Counted from the first letter of the stretch, positions 37,569 to 46,717 are shown. The stretch is DNA of 64,000 nt from Sphingopyxis terrae subsp. terrae NBRC 15098 (GCF_001610975.1 NZ_CP013342.1:2551001-2615000); one strand, 5' to 3'. The notes: generated by a model from the letters alone, not told the origin. Translations and numbers: made by a program.

Positions 37569-39260
37569 ATGCTTAAACGACTCTTTGCTGTCTTCAGCCT
37601 CTTCGTCCTTGCCGTTCCGTCGCTTGCCGCGGCGCAGGGCGTCACCTCGTCGGCCGACCCGCGCGCGACCGAGGCGGGGCGAGAGATATTGCATCAGGGC
37701 GGATCGGCGGCTGACGCCGCGATTGCCATGGTCGCGGTGCTCACCCTCGTCGAACCGCAATCGAGCGGCATCGGCGGCGGCGGCTTCATGGTCTATCACA
37801 ATGCCAAGGACGACAGCATCTCGACCATCGACGGCCGCGAAAAGGCGCCGGCGGCGGCGAAGGGCGACCGCTTCCTCGGCCCCGACGGCAAGCCGCGCGG
37901 CTTCATGGACGTCGTGCCGGGCGGCTTGTCGGTCGGCGTTCCGGGCAATGTCCGCCTGATGGAAATGGCGCACAAGAAATGGGGCAAGCTCGAATGGAAG
38001 GCGCTGTTCCAGCCCGCGATCAAACTGGCCGAGGACGGGTATAAGGTCACGCCCGCGCTCTACACCTGGCTCGAGCAATTCCAGCCGGTGTGGAAGGATT
38101 TCCCGGCCGCCCGCGCCATCTATTATGTCGACGGCAAACCCGCGCCCGTCGGCACCGTGATCCGGAACCCCGCCTATGCCGCCATCCTGCGCGACATTGC
38201 GGCGCGCGGCCCCGAAGCCTTTTATGCGGGCGCCAATGCCAAGGCGATCAGCGACGCGGTGGCCAAGGCGCCGCGCAATCAGGCGCAGCTCACGCTCAAG
38301 GATCTCGCCGCCTATCAGGCGAAGGAACGCCCGGCGGTCTGCACCACCTATCGCATCTACAAAGTGTGCGGCATGGGGCCGCCCTCGTCGGGCGCGACGA
38401 CCGTCTTCGGCATCCTCGGCATGCTCGAGGGTTATGACATGAAGGCGATGGGCAAAGATAATCCGATGAGCTGGCACCTGCTGGCCGAAGCGATGCAACT
38501 CGCCTATGCCGACCGCGCGGCCTATCTCGGCGACGCCGATTTCGTCGATGTGCCGGTGAAAGGCCTGCTCGACAAAGGCTATCTGGCCGAACGCCGCCAG
38601 CTCATCTCGCCCTATGGCGCCGCTGGCCATTATGAACCCGGCACGCCGCCGGGCGCGAAGCCGCGCGCTGCCGCGCCGCCGATTCCCGAACATGGCACGA
38701 CGCATTTCGTCGTCGCCGACAAGGACGGCAATGTCGTCTCGATGACCTCGACCGTCGAAAGCATCTTCGGCAGCCAGCTCATCGCCAACGGCTATTTCCT
38801 CAACAATGAACTCACCGATTTCGACTTCGTGCCGGTCAAGGACGGGCAGCCGACCGCCAACCGCGTCGAAGCGGGCAAGCGGCCGCTTTCCTCGATGTCG
38901 CCGACGATCGTCTATGGGCCCGACGGCAAGGTGATCCTCGCGGTCGGCTCGGCGGGCGGCAAGCGGATCATCATGCATGTGACCAAGACGCTGATCGGCG
39001 TCCTCGACTGGGGCCTCAGCGCGCAGGACGCGATGGAACTGCCCAATATCTTCTTCGGCCAGCAGGGCGTGCTGATCGAGAATGACGATCTCGGCAAGGC
39101 GATCGCGGCGAAGATGAAGCCCTTCGGCTACAGCTTCACGCCGACCGATCTGGGCTCGAAGCTCAACGCGATCGAACGCGTCGGCGATGGCTGGCGCGGC
39201 GCCGCCGACCCGCGCGGGCCCGGCACCTCGTCGGTCGATGGCGCCCCGGCCCAGAACTGA
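37569..39260 (+). CDS. ggt: Gamma-glutamyltransferase
   Basis: 563 residues with a cleavable signal peptide (MLKRLFAVFSLFVLAVPSLAAAQG), so periplasmic. Autoprocessing gives two subunits at T377, the nucleophile in PEHGTTHFVVADKDGN. Substrate residues appear in EPQSSGIGGGGFMVYHN and in PLSSMSPTIVYGPDGK. Cleaves glutathione and other gamma-glutamyl compounds. ATG 37569 is chosen to start directly at the signal peptide. Ends 81 bases before the acyl-CoA synthetase. Confidence 0.94.
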   Translation: MLKRLFAVFSLFVLAVPSLAAAQGVTSSADPRATEAGREILHQGGSAADAAIAMVAVLTLVEPQSSGIGGGGFMVYHNAKDDSISTIDGREKAPAAAKGDRFLGPDGKPRGFMDVVPGGLSVGVPGNVRLMEMAHKKWGKLEWKALFQPAIKLAEDGYKVTPALYTWLEQFQPVWKDFPAARAIYYVDGKPAPVGTVIRNPAYAAILRDIAARGPEAFYAGANAKAISDAVAKAPRNQAQLTLKDLAAYQAKERPAVCTTYRIYKVCGMGPPSSGATTVFGILGMLEGYDMKAMGKDNPMSWHLLAEAMQLAYADRAAYLGDADFVDVPVKGLLDKGYLAERRQLISPYGAAGHYEPGTPPGAKPRAAAPPIPEHGTTHFVVADKDGNVVSMTSTVESIFGSQLIANGYFLNNELTDFDFVPVKDGQPTANRVEAGKRPLSSMSPTIVYGPDGKVILAVGSAGGKRIIMHVTKTLIGVLDWGLSAQDAMELPNIFFGQQGVLIENDDLGKAIAAKMKPFGYSFTPTDLGSKLNAIERVGDGWRGAADPRGPGTSSVDGAPAQN

Positions 39261-39341
39261 CCCGGAAGGGGGCTTCAACCGGAACGCCGTTCACCCTAAG
39301 AACGACCCAACGACAATAACCTCCCGAGGAGAGCGAGAGGC

Positions 39342-41171
39342 ATGAAGCTGGACAACCCGCATCTCGACCATTTTCCCAGTCTGGTCGCGATGTTTTTCGA
39401 CCGTGCCGAACGGGGCGGCGAAAGCCCCTTTCTCTGGCACAAGGCCGATCGCGCGTGGCAACCGCTGAGCTGGCGGCAGGTTGCGAACCAGGTCGCCGCG
39501 CTCGCGCATAATCTGCGCGCGCTGGGGCTGAAGGAGGGCGACCGCGTCGTCCTCGTCAGCGAAAACCGGCCCGAATTCTGCATCGCCGATCTCGCCATCA
39601 TGGCGGCGGGGTGCATCACCGTGCCGACCTACACCACGAACACCGAACGCGATCACCAGCATATCCTCGACAACAGCGGCGCGCGCGCCGTCATCGTCTC
39701 GACCGCAAAGCTCGCGCGCACCCTGATGCCCGCGGTAATGCGGTCCGACGCGCATATCGTCATCAGCATGGAAAGCCTGCGCGTCGGCCAGCAGGGCGAG
39801 GTGGCGGTCCACGACTGGGCGCCGCTGGTCGAAGGCGGCGAGGCGCATCTGGCGGACGCGAAGGCGCGCGGGCTCGCGATGACGCGCGATGATACCGCCT
39901 GCCTTATCTACACCAGCGGCACCGGCGGCGCGCCGCGCGGAGTGATGCAGCATCATGGCGCGATCCTGCACAATGCGGCGGGCGCGGCCGAGGTGCTGGT
40001 CAATGATTTCGGAATCGGCGACGAAGAGGTGTTCCTCTCCTTCCTGCCCCTGAGCCATGCCTATGAGCATTCGGGCGGGCAGTTCCTGCCGATCATGGTC
40101 GGCGCGCAAATCTATTACAGCGAGGGCCTCGAAAAGCTCGTCTCGAACATCGAGGAAACGAAGCCGACGATCATGGTCGTCGTCCCGCGGCTGTTCGAAG
40201 TGATCCGCGCCCGGATGATCAAGTCGGTCGAAAAGCAGGGCAAGCTTGCGAACTGGATGCTCAGCCAGGCGCTGCGCGTCGGCGAAAAGGATTATGAGCG
40301 CCGCCTCGGCGTGCTCGACCGCCCGGTCGACCTCATCCTCAACAAGCTGTTCCGCCCCAAGATCCAGCAGCGCTTCGGCGGCCGGATGAAAGCGCTCGTT
40401 TCGGGCGGTGCGCCGCTCAACCCCGAAATCGGCGTTTTCTTCCACTCGATCGGCCTGACGCTGCTTCAGGGCTATGGGCAGACCGAGGCGGGGCCGGTGA
40501 TCAGCTGCAACCGTCCCTCGGTCGGCCTCAAGATGGACACCGTCGGCCCGCCACTGATGAACACCGAAGTGCGGATCGCCGACGACGGGGAAATCTGCGT
40601 CCGCGGCGAACTCGTCATGAAGGGCTATTGGCGCAACAAGGAGGAAACGGCACGCGTCCTCGTTCCCGATCCGGCCGAACCCGACAAGGGGCCATGGCTC
40701 CATACCGGCGACATCGGCCATATCGACGATCAGGGCCGCATCGTCATCACCGATCGCAAGAAGGATCTGATCGTCAACGACAAGGGCGACAATGTCTCGC
40801 CGCAGCGGGTCGAAGGGATGCTGACGCTCCAGCCCGAAATCCTGCAGGCGATGGTCTATGGCGACAAGCGCCCGCACCTCGTCGGCATATTGGTGCCCGA
40901 TCCCGAATGGATGGCCGAATGGGCCGAGGTCGAAGGGCTGCCCAAGGATCTGAAACTGCTGCGCGAGCATGAAAAATTCCGCACCGCGATCCGCGAGGCG
41001 GTCGACCGCGTCAACGGCCAGCTTTCGGTGATCGAGAAAGTACGCAAGTTCGACTTTGCCGACGAACCCTTCACGATCGAGAATGAACAGATGACCCCGT
41101 CGATGAAGATCCGCCGCCACATCCTGCGCAAGGTCTATGAGGACAAGATCGCGGCGCTCTACAAGGGGTAG
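39342..41171 (+). CDS. Long-chain acyl-CoA synthetase (AMP-dependent)
   Basis: 609 residues of the ANL superfamily. The P-loop is YTSGTGGAPRGVMQHH (residues about 190-205; a second Gly replaces the usual Ser/Thr), followed by SFLPLSHAYEHSGG, YGQTEAGPV, LHTGDIGHIDDQGR and DRKKDLIVNDKGDNVSPQRVE. It activates free fatty acids to acyl-CoA through an acyl-AMP. Length and the C-terminal KIRRHILRKVYEDKIAALY resemble the FadD15/ACSL group. GAGGAGAG precedes the ATG. No other beta-oxidation gene is adjacent. Confidence 0.92.
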   Translation: MKLDNPHLDHFPSLVAMFFDRAERGGESPFLWHKADRAWQPLSWRQVANQVAALAHNLRALGLKEGDRVVLVSENRPEFCIADLAIMAAGCITVPTYTTNTERDHQHILDNSGARAVIVSTAKLARTLMPAVMRSDAHIVISMESLRVGQQGEVAVHDWAPLVEGGEAHLADAKARGLAMTRDDTACLIYTSGTGGAPRGVMQHHGAILHNAAGAAEVLVNDFGIGDEEVFLSFLPLSHAYEHSGGQFLPIMVGAQIYYSEGLEKLVSNIEETKPTIMVVVPRLFEVIRARMIKSVEKQGKLANWMLSQALRVGEKDYERRLGVLDRPVDLILNKLFRPKIQQRFGGRMKALVSGGAPLNPEIGVFFHSIGLTLLQGYGQTEAGPVISCNRPSVGLKMDTVGPPLMNTEVRIADDGEICVRGELVMKGYWRNKEETARVLVPDPAEPDKGPWLHTGDIGHIDDQGRIVITDRKKDLIVNDKGDNVSPQRVEGMLTLQPEILQAMVYGDKRPHLVGILVPDPEWMAEWAEVEGLPKDLKLLREHEKFRTAIREAVDRVNGQLSVIEKVRKFDFADEPFTIENEQMTPSMKIRRHILRKVYEDKIAALYKG

Positions 41172-41247
41172 GTTCGCGTCAGGATACAGGCGGGGGCGCG
41201 ACCCGAAAAGCTCGGCGCAAACCGGAACCCCGCCTGTGACCGAACCT
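41170..41247. terminator. Nested inverted repeats between convergent genes
   Basis: Outer arms AGGTTCG (41170-41176) and CGAACCT (41241-41247) enclose inner arms ACAGGCGGGG (41186-41195) and CCCCGCCTGT (41228-41237). The site lies between two genes ending toward each other, where a two-way terminator is expected; there is no strong T-run, so it may act as a barrier hairpin or be a repeat. Confidence 0.45.
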
Positions 41248-41252
41248 TTGGT

Positions 41253-41702
41253 TCAGCCGCCGTCCCCCGCCGGTTTGCGATAGGGGACGAATTCGCCAAA
41301 AACGCATGTCGGACCGCGAATGCCGCTGCTGCGATCAACCAGGTAAAAGAAGTCGCCTTCGCAGGTCGACGATCCGAACTGGCGCACGACCATGATATCG
41401 CTGTCGCGCGCGAGGCCGGGGCAACTGCCCTTCAGCGTGTTGCGGTAAACCAGATTGCGCCCCGATCGATAGAGCAGGATGTCGTCCGACACGCGAATGG
41501 TGTCCGACGTCCGGTAATTGGGCAGGCATCTAACCGGGGTGCCGGGCGTCTTGCCCGCGAGCTGCTTGTCGAGCGTCGCCGCCTGCTTGGGCGTCAGCGC
41601 TGCGGCACCGGGGGTGCCGCTTCCCGACGGCGCACAGCCGGCAAGCGAGGCGGCGGCGCCGATCAGTACGGTGCAAAGGGCAAAACGGGGCATGGTCATC
41701 AT
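41253..41702 (-). CDS. Lipoprotein resembling DUF6491
   Basis: 149 residues. A signal sequence ends in a lipobox (AAASLAGC, cysteine near residue 23). The body contains CLPNYRTSDTIRVSDDILLYRSG, VYRNTLKGSCPGL and CEGDFFYLVDRSSG, with several cysteines probably in disulfides. The pattern matches small DUF6491 proteins of sphingomonads and caulobacters; the function is unknown. The start is MMTMPRF at 41702 with AGGA upstream; 41699 and 41693 are equally possible. Confidence 0.75.
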   Translation of the reverse strand: MMTMPRFALCTVLIGAAASLAGCAPSGSGTPGAAALTPKQAATLDKQLAGKTPGTPVRCLPNYRTSDTIRVSDDILLYRSGRNLVYRNTLKGSCPGLARDSDIMVVRQFGSSTCEGDFFYLVDRSSGIRGPTCVFGEFVPYRKPAGDGG

Positions 41703-41763
41703 AGGGATCCTGACGGGCGTTGTTTGGCGGACGGACGCTGAACGAGGGCTGAAGCAACCCATG

Positions 41764-42492
41764 TCAGGCCGCGTCCTTCAGCGCGCGGATGCGGCCGAGT
41801 TCCGCTGCGCTGGGCGCGCGCAGAAAGGGGTTGGTCGCGCGCTCGTCGCCGATCGTCGTCGGCACCGTCGCCATGCCTTGCGCGCGCGCCGTTTCGACCG
41901 CGCTCAGGCGCTCTGCCAGTGCGCGGTTGTCGGGATCGACCGTCACCGCGAAGCGCGCGTTCGACAGCGTATATTCGTGCGCGCAATAAACGCGCGTCGT
42001 ATCGTCGAGGGTGGCGAGGCGCTGCATGTTCGCGAACATCTGGTCGGCGGTGCCTTCGAACAGGCGCCCGCATCCCATCGCGAACAATGTGTCGCCGACG
42101 AAGATCACGCCGTCCCCGGCAAAATGATAGGCGATATGCCCGGCGGTGTGCGCGGGGACCGCCCAGACGTCGGCGACATGCGCGCCGAGCAGGACCCGGT
42201 CGCCGTCGGCGACGAGGCGGTCGGCGGTCGGAATGCGCTCGCGCTCGGCCGCCGGCGCGATGATCTCGCATCCGGTCTTTGCCTTGATGTCGGCGTTGCC
42301 GCCCGTATGGTCAGGGTGCCAGTGGGTGTTCCAGATCGCGGTGATCGGCCAGCCGCGCGCGTCCGCCTCGGCCAGCACCGGCTCCGCCACGGCGGGGTCG
42401 ACGACCATCGTTTCGAAGCTCGCCGGATCGTGGACCAGCCAGACATAATTGTCGTTGAGGACGGGGATGCGGACGATTTCCAGCGCGCTCAC
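41764..42492 (-). CDS. gloB: Hydroxyacylglutathione hydrolase (glyoxalase II)
   Basis: 242 residues of the metallo-beta-lactamase fold. Metal ligands: NTHWHPDHTGGN (residues about 55-66), AHTAGHIAYHF, FVGDTLFAMGCGRLFEG and CAHEYTLSNARFA. Hydrolyses S-D-lactoylglutathione to D-lactate and glutathione. It is followed on the same strand, 75 bases upstream, by the glyoxalase I gene, so the methylglyoxal detoxification pair is clustered. Confidence 0.94.
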   Translation of the reverse strand: MSALEIVRIPVLNDNYVWLVHDPASFETMVVDPAVAEPVLAEADARGWPITAIWNTHWHPDHTGGNADIKAKTGCEIIAPAAERERIPTADRLVADGDRVLLGAHVADVWAVPAHTAGHIAYHFAGDGVIFVGDTLFAMGCGRLFEGTADQMFANMQRLATLDDTTRVYCAHEYTLSNARFAVTVDPDNRALAERLSAVETARAQGMATVPTTIGDERATNPFLRAPSAAELGRIRALKDAA

Positions 42493-42566
42493 GCTCTTCT
42501 CCTATGTCTCGCCGGCCTCATGCCTTCCAAGACGGACACGCGCGCGCGCCGCCTTGGTTGCACGAT

Positions 42567-43004
42567 CTACCAGCTTCCCGTGTTGGGCATCGAGGCCCAG
42601 GGTTCGGCAGGTTCCAGATGGCCGTCCTGCAACAGCTCGACCGAAATGCCGTCGGGCGATCGCACGAAGGCCATATGGCCGTCGCGCGGCGGACGGTTGA
42701 TCGTCACGCCGGCGTCCATCAGGCGCTGGCAGGTTTCGTAAATATTGTCGACGCGATAGGCGAGATGCCCGAAGTTGCGCCCACCCGAATAGCTTTCGGG
42801 GGCGCTGCCATCCTCGGGCGGCCAATTATAGGTCAGTTCGACCTCGGCAATGCCGGCCTGTCCCGGCGGGGCCAGAAAGATCAGCGTGAAGCGGCCCGCT
42901 TCGCTGTCGAAGCGGCGGACTTCCTCAAGCCCGATCAGCTTGAAGAAGTCGATGGTGGCGTCGGGATCCGAAACGCGGATCATCGTGTGGAGATATTTGG
43001 TCAT
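42567..43004 (-). CDS. gloA: Lactoylglutathione lyase (glyoxalase I)
   Basis: 145-residue VOC protein: [55 protein letters not shown] and [15 protein letters not shown]. The His, Glu, His, Glu metal set of glyoxalase I is in place (H6, the ELTYNW glutamate, GHLAY, VELLQ). Isomerises the methylglyoxal-glutathione adduct; the product feeds GloB encoded next door. The extra SMPNTGSW tail is short. The thioesterase gene lies 9 bases upstream. Confidence 0.92.
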   Translation of the reverse strand: MTKYLHTMIRVSDPDATIDFFKLIGLEEVRRFDSEAGRFTLIFLAPPGQAGIAEVELTYNWPPEDGSAPESYSGGRNFGHLAYRVDNIYETCQRLMDAGVTINRPPRDGHMAFVRSPDGISVELLQDGHLEPAEPWASMPNTGSW

Positions 43005-43013
43005 GCCCCCATA

Positions 43014-43451
43014 TTAGGCACGAAGCGGGCGACCTTCAAACGCTTCGAACAGATTTACGAATTCATCGGGGACCGGGCTCGGCGCGCCCTGCGCTTCGGC
43101 GACATGGACGTTGACCAGAACGCCCGTCGCGCGCAGATCGTCCACGCCCGCGCCGTGCAGTTCGAAATGAAAGACCATCGAACTGCGCCCGACCCGCGCC
43201 GCGCGCACGCAGATGTCGATTTCCTCGTCGAGCAGGATGGGCGCACGATAGTCGATCTCGGCGCGCGCAACATGGAATTCGGGGCTGTCGTGGCCGGGCC
43301 AGCGATCATATACACCCGCCGCGCGCCAATATTCGGTGATGCCGATGTCGAAATATTCAAGGTAGCGGCTGTTGAATACGACGCGCTGCGCGTCGATCTC
43401 GGCATAGCGAACGCGTTTGCGCACATGGAATTTATAGTCGCTGCGGGCCAT
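43014..43451 (-). CDS. Acyl-CoA thioesterase (4HBT / hotdog fold)
   Basis: 145 residues with the 4-hydroxybenzoyl-CoA thioesterase pattern: VRYAEIDAQRVVFNSRYLEYFDIG, where the aspartate of AEIDAQ is the usual catalytic residue. Then DYRAPILLDEEIDICVRAARVGRSSMVFHFEL. Cleaves acyl-CoA thioesters in the cytoplasm; the chain length is unknown. It lies between gloA and an alpha/beta hydrolase with spacings of about 10 bases, one likely transcript. Confidence 0.87.
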   Translation of the reverse strand: MARSDYKFHVRKRVRYAEIDAQRVVFNSRYLEYFDIGITEYWRAAGVYDRWPGHDSPEFHVARAEIDYRAPILLDEEIDICVRAARVGRSSMVFHFELHGAGVDDLRATGVLVNVHVAEAQGAPSPVPDEFVNLFEAFEGRPLRA

Positions 43452-43460
43452 GATTGTCCT

Positions 43461-44228
43461 TCAGTCCGGATGGGTCGCGAGGCGCGCGACGGTATCGATC
43501 AACAGGGCGATGTCGCCATCGCGCGAAAGGCGGTGGTCGCCGCCCTTGACCAGCGTCACCTGCACATCGTCGCTGGCAAGCGCCGCGGCAAGGCGCAGGC
43601 TGATGTCGGGCGGCACGTCGCCGTCCTCCTGGCCGTGGAGCAGTCGCACCGGACAGGCGAGGGGGATTTCACCGTCGAGCAACAAGTTCGCCTCTCCTGA
43701 CTGGAAGAAGCCGCGCGTCGTCACATAGGGCTGATCGCCATAGGGCGTTTCTTCGATCAGCGCGCCTTCGGCGAGGATGATCGCCTTTTCTTGCGGCGAG
43801 AAACCCCAGCGGGTGAAGTCGGGCGCGGCGGCGATGCCGACCAGTCCCGCCACCCGCGCCGGCCCGTCGCGCGCAACCAGTTCGCGCGCCGCAAGCAGCA
43901 TCAGCCAGCCACCCATCGACGATCCGACAAGGATCACCGGCCCCTCGACCTTTGCGTCGATCAGGTCGAGGACGTCGCCGCGCCAGTCGAGCAACGTCTG
44001 GTCGGAAAACAGTCCGTCGGACAGGCCGCAGCCCGCATAATCGAGCAGCAGGCAGGCCTGCCCTTCGGCCGCCGACCATTCGAGCAGCGCGGTCGCCTTG
44101 CCGCCGGCCATGTCGGACATATAGCCGGGCAGGAAAATGATCGTCGGCCCCGCGCCGCTGGCATGGCGATAGGCAAGCCGCGGGCGGCCGGGACGGTCCA
44201 GATAATCGGGCATTGCGGGTTCACTCAT
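43461..44228 (-). CDS. Alpha/beta hydrolase (ABHD10-like)
   Basis: 255 residues. Nucleophile serine in LVGSSMGGWLML (near residue 105), oxyanion FLPGYMSDMAGGKA, acid in LLHGQEDGDVPPD and histidine in KGGDHRLSRDGD. FLPGYMSDM with GSSMGGW resembles the ABHD10/serine-esterase group that acts on acyl thioesters or glucuronides. First gene downstream of an intergenic repeat copy. Substrate unknown. Confidence 0.85.
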   Translation of the reverse strand: MSEPAMPDYLDRPGRPRLAYRHASGAGPTIIFLPGYMSDMAGGKATALLEWSAAEGQACLLLDYAGCGLSDGLFSDQTLLDWRGDVLDLIDAKVEGPVILVGSSMGGWLMLLAARELVARDGPARVAGLVGIAAAPDFTRWGFSPQEKAIILAEGALIEETPYGDQPYVTTRGFFQSGEANLLLDGEIPLACPVRLLHGQEDGDVPPDISLRLAAALASDDVQVTLVKGGDHRLSRDGDIALLIDTVARLATHPD

Positions 44229-44245
44229 CGAACCGACCTCTCATT

Positions 44246-44327
44246 CCGTTCGTGTCGAGCGAAGTCGAGACACCCGTTGGGGCGACGCTTGGCCGAGGGG
44301 CATCTCGACTTCGCTCGATGCGAAGGG
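44246..44327. repeat. Near-palindromic element (copy 2), intergenic
   Basis: Arms 44246-44275 and 44298-44327 are the same 30-base arms found in sufS at 29321-29400 with a different 22-base loop. The element lies between the DUF6356 gene and the alpha/beta hydrolase, in the 5' region of the latter. Here it is not inside a gene, although the plus strand still reads PFVSSEVETPVGAT. Confidence 0.85.
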
Positions 44328-44357
44328 TATTTGGGTGCCAGATCGCCCCCACCGACG

Positions 44358-44612
44358 TCAGATCACCCAATCGACCGTGTTCATCTGCGCCACGGCCTGG
44401 CCCTTGGCGCGGCGCTGTTCGACCATGATCTTGTTGAGCCGCTGGATGGTGTCGCTGCCGGTGGTGATGCACCAGCCGGGCACGACCGCGTGGACCAGCG
44501 CGCACAGACCGCCCCAGATCATCGTGAAGCCGAAGCGCGCGGCGACCCCGAAATGCTCGACGTAATTTTCGTCTACGCTTTTCGGATGATCGACAAACAG
44601 GCGCTTGAACAT
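44358..44612 (-). CDS. DUF6356 family protein
   Basis: 84 residues with no signal peptide. The sequence MFKRLFVDHPKSVDENYVEHFGVAARFGFTMIWG matches DUF6356; one hydrophobic helix (FGFTMIWGGLCALVHAVVPGW) suggests a membrane association, and the end is Gln/Arg-rich. Common in sphingomonads, function unknown. Stands alone with 129 bases to the next gene downstream. Confidence 0.8.
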   Translation of the reverse strand: MFKRLFVDHPKSVDENYVEHFGVAARFGFTMIWGGLCALVHAVVPGWCITTGSDTIQRLNKIMVEQRRAKGQAVAQMNTVDWVI

Positions 44613-44805
44613 TTTGGCGGCTCCTTTTGGGTTGCCGCCGCCCTAGCGAGCGGCCGAGGCGCAGGCAAGGGCGGTATCCGGATACTCCTCGCGGGGGAGC
44701 ACTTACTTGTTCCAGCCGGAGATATGCCGACCTTGTGCTGAGCGCCTACCAGGCAGCCGAAGCCCGCTGCCGCCTCCCCAGGCCGCCAGCACAGGGAGGA
44801 TCAAC

Positions 44806-45714
44806 TTAATCTGAAAGGAACTTGTCGACCGCGTCGGCAAAGGCCTCGGGTTGATCGAGCATGATGAAATGGCGGCTGCCGTCGATACGCTTCAGCGTCA
44901 CGGTCTTGGCCGCTGTAAAGGCGCCCTTGTAGAGTCCATCGACCATCGCTTCGGGCATCACGCTGGCATCCAGCGGATAGAGCATCGTGAACGGCGCAGC
45001 GATCGCGCGCAGCTCGGGTCGAAGATCGGTGGTCATGTCGTCATACATCAACTGCGCCGCGACCTTCGCGTTCGCCGCCTGCGTCCACGCCTTGACCTGC
45101 GCGCGGCCGGCATCGGTCGCCGACATCATCTGCAGCGTCCGCTCGTCGGCTTCGGCGCTATCCCTTGCGGCGAGCATCGTCTGCATCGCGGCGGCCTGCG
45201 GCTCGACGCTCGCGACGGTCGCGGTCGGGCCAAACAACATGCCGAAGAAGGACAGGCTGTCGACGACCATCAGCCGGCCGACTTCCTTGGGGGCACGGGC
45301 GGCGATCATCATGGCGGTCAGGCCGCCGAGCGAATGGCCGATGACCGCCGGAGCGGGGCGTCCCTGATCGACGATGCAATCGTCGATATAGTCGGCAATC
45401 TCGCGCATCATCGGCTCGAGTATCGGGCCCTCGGCATTCAGGCCCGGCGCATCGCCGCCGAATCCGCGCACCTCGACAAGGTGCAGGCGATGCGTCGTTT
45501 TCAGCCGTTCGGCAGTGGGCGCCCAGACCGCGCGCGGCGAGGAAAGGCCTGGGATCAGCACGACGTCGGGACCGTCGCCTTCGACCTCGACCGTGATCCG
45601 CTTGCCTTCGAGCAGGCCGGTACCGCATCCGGCGCCGGCCTCGGCGGCATTGGCGCGCGGTGCGATGGTGGCGATCAGGAGGACGAACAGCGCGGCGATG
45701 GAAAGTCGTTTCAT
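44806..45714 (-). CDS. Secreted alpha/beta hydrolase
   Basis: 302 residues with a signal peptide (MKRLSIAALFVLLIATIAPRANA), so periplasmic or beyond. Nucleophile in VIGHSLGGLTAMMIA, oxyanion region VVLIPGLSSPRAVW, histidine in IDGSRHFIMLDQPEAF. Similar in layout to lipase/esterase-like proteins. It is the last gene of a four-gene operon whose third gene is an XRE regulator, starting 4 bases after that gene. Substrate unknown. Confidence 0.85.
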   Translation of the reverse strand: MKRLSIAALFVLLIATIAPRANAAEAGAGCGTGLLEGKRITVEVEGDGPDVVLIPGLSSPRAVWAPTAERLKTTHRLHLVEVRGFGGDAPGLNAEGPILEPMMREIADYIDDCIVDQGRPAPAVIGHSLGGLTAMMIAARAPKEVGRLMVVDSLSFFGMLFGPTATVASVEPQAAAMQTMLAARDSAEADERTLQMMSATDAGRAQVKAWTQAANAKVAAQLMYDDMTTDLRPELRAIAAPFTMLYPLDASVMPEAMVDGLYKGAFTAAKTVTLKRIDGSRHFIMLDQPEAFADAVDKFLSD

Positions 45715-45718
45715 GGGT

Positions 45719-45910
45719 TCAGTCTTTCAGGAATATGGCTTCAATCGGCAGGCCGAACAGGTCGGCGATGCGAAAGGCGAGGGGCAGCGACGGATCATAT
45801 TTTCCCGTCTCGATCGCGTTGACCGACTGGCGCGATACCTCGAGCCGGTCGGCCAGGTCCTGCTGGCTCCAGTCGCGCTCGGCGCGCAGAACCTTCAGGC
45901 GGTTCTTCAC
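45719..45910 (-). CDS. XRE-family helix-turn-helix regulator (63 aa)
   Basis: A minimal HTH_3 domain: KNRLKVLRAERDWSQQDLADRLEVSRQSVNAIETGKYDPSLPLAFRIADLF. It begins at GTG 45910, overlapping the stop of the membrane protein gene (GTGA), and this length (63) is usual for the YozG-like group. Such proteins are often found with small membrane proteins whose gene they regulate. It probably binds the 11-bp repeats upstream of the operon, which is inference. Confidence 0.88.
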   Translation of the reverse strand: MKNRLKVLRAERDWSQQDLADRLEVSRQSVNAIETGKYDPSLPLAFRIADLFGLPIEAIFLKD

Positions 45911-46503
45911 AGGCCGCGAACCTTGCCGATGAAATGTCCCAGCCCCAGGCCAAGGCACCACACCGGGACGGCGGTCCACATCGGCACCGCCGGCGCAACG
46001 CCGAAGGTCGTCATGAAGCCCCAGAAAGTCGCCACCGCGAGCAGCAGGCCGGTGGCGATCAGCGCCGCGTTGACCGTCCGCGCGCGCAGATATTCATCGT
46101 TCTCCTCGATGACATAGCGCGCCATCGCCCAGATCATCCCGAACACGGGCAGCGTCGGCAGCAGCGCGAGCAGCGCGGCGAAAGGCTTGGCTGCCTCCTG
46201 CTGTCGAAACAGGAGCAGCGCCCCGCCCAGTCCGATCACATATGCGAAGGAGGCGACCAGCATCCGGCGGTTGTAGCGGGTGGCGACGACCGATGCGCAG
46301 CCCGTTTCGCGCTGCATGCGCTCGGTTGCGCGCACCATCGGGATCAGCAGCAGCATCGGGAGGATCATGATCGCCAGCCCCCAGGGTGCCGCGATGACCT
46401 TGCTCGTTTTCAGCAGCCACGCGGTTCCGAACATGCCGATCAGAAAGGCGATCGCCCAAAATCCTGCGGCACGCCGGGCGGAGGTTTCGGTTGCGCTTGC
46501 CAC
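45907..46503 (-). CDS. Four- to five-helix membrane protein (198 aa)
   Basis: Hydrophobic stretches at about residues 14-32, 40-56, 80-100, 107-128 and 145-185 (WAIAFLIGMFGTAWL, LAIMILPMLLLIPMV, LLALLPTLPVFGMIWAMARYV). No catalytic motif. ENDEYLRART between helices is a feature of membrane proteins paired with XRE regulators. It lies between a 59-residue membrane protein (3-base gap) and the XRE gene (overlap), so the three form a module. Function unknown. Confidence 0.8.
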   Translation of the reverse strand: MASATETSARRAAGFWAIAFLIGMFGTAWLLKTSKVIAAPWGLAIMILPMLLLIPMVRATERMQRETGCASVVATRYNRRMLVASFAYVIGLGGALLLFRQQEAAKPFAALLALLPTLPVFGMIWAMARYVIEENDEYLRARTVNAALIATGLLLAVATFWGFMTTFGVAPAVPMWTAVPVWCLGLGLGHFIGKVRGL

Positions 46504-46506
46504 GGT

Positions 46507-46686
46507 TCAGGTCGCCGTCCGCTTGGCGCAGGCGCGGCCGTCGCGCGGCGTCGTTGCGATCATGATCGCGGGCAGCACGATGATCAGCATCGTCGCGATA
46601 TTCTCGGGAATGATGTCGAGGATATGCGCAAAGGCGACGCACATGATGGCGAGGGCCCAGCAAAGAGCACGGAAAATCGGCGGCAT
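46507..46686 (-). CDS. Small membrane protein (59 aa), first gene of the XRE operon
   Basis: ATG 46686 with GGGAG about 9 bases upstream; stop TGA at 46507-46509, three bases before the next gene. Translation gives MPPIFRALCWALAIMCVAF, then HILDIIPENIATMLIIVLPA, then a basic Cys-containing tail (RDGRACAKRTAT): two short hydrophobic helices. Codon use fits the genome. Too short for many gene finders. No family recognised; its place at the head of a tight operon supports it being real. Confidence 0.7.
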   Translation of the reverse strand: MPPIFRALCWALAIMCVAFAHILDIIPENIATMLIIVLPAIMIATTPRDGRACAKRTAT

Positions 46687-46717
46687 CGGTCAAGCTCCCT
46701 TGTTAAACAGTAAAGGA

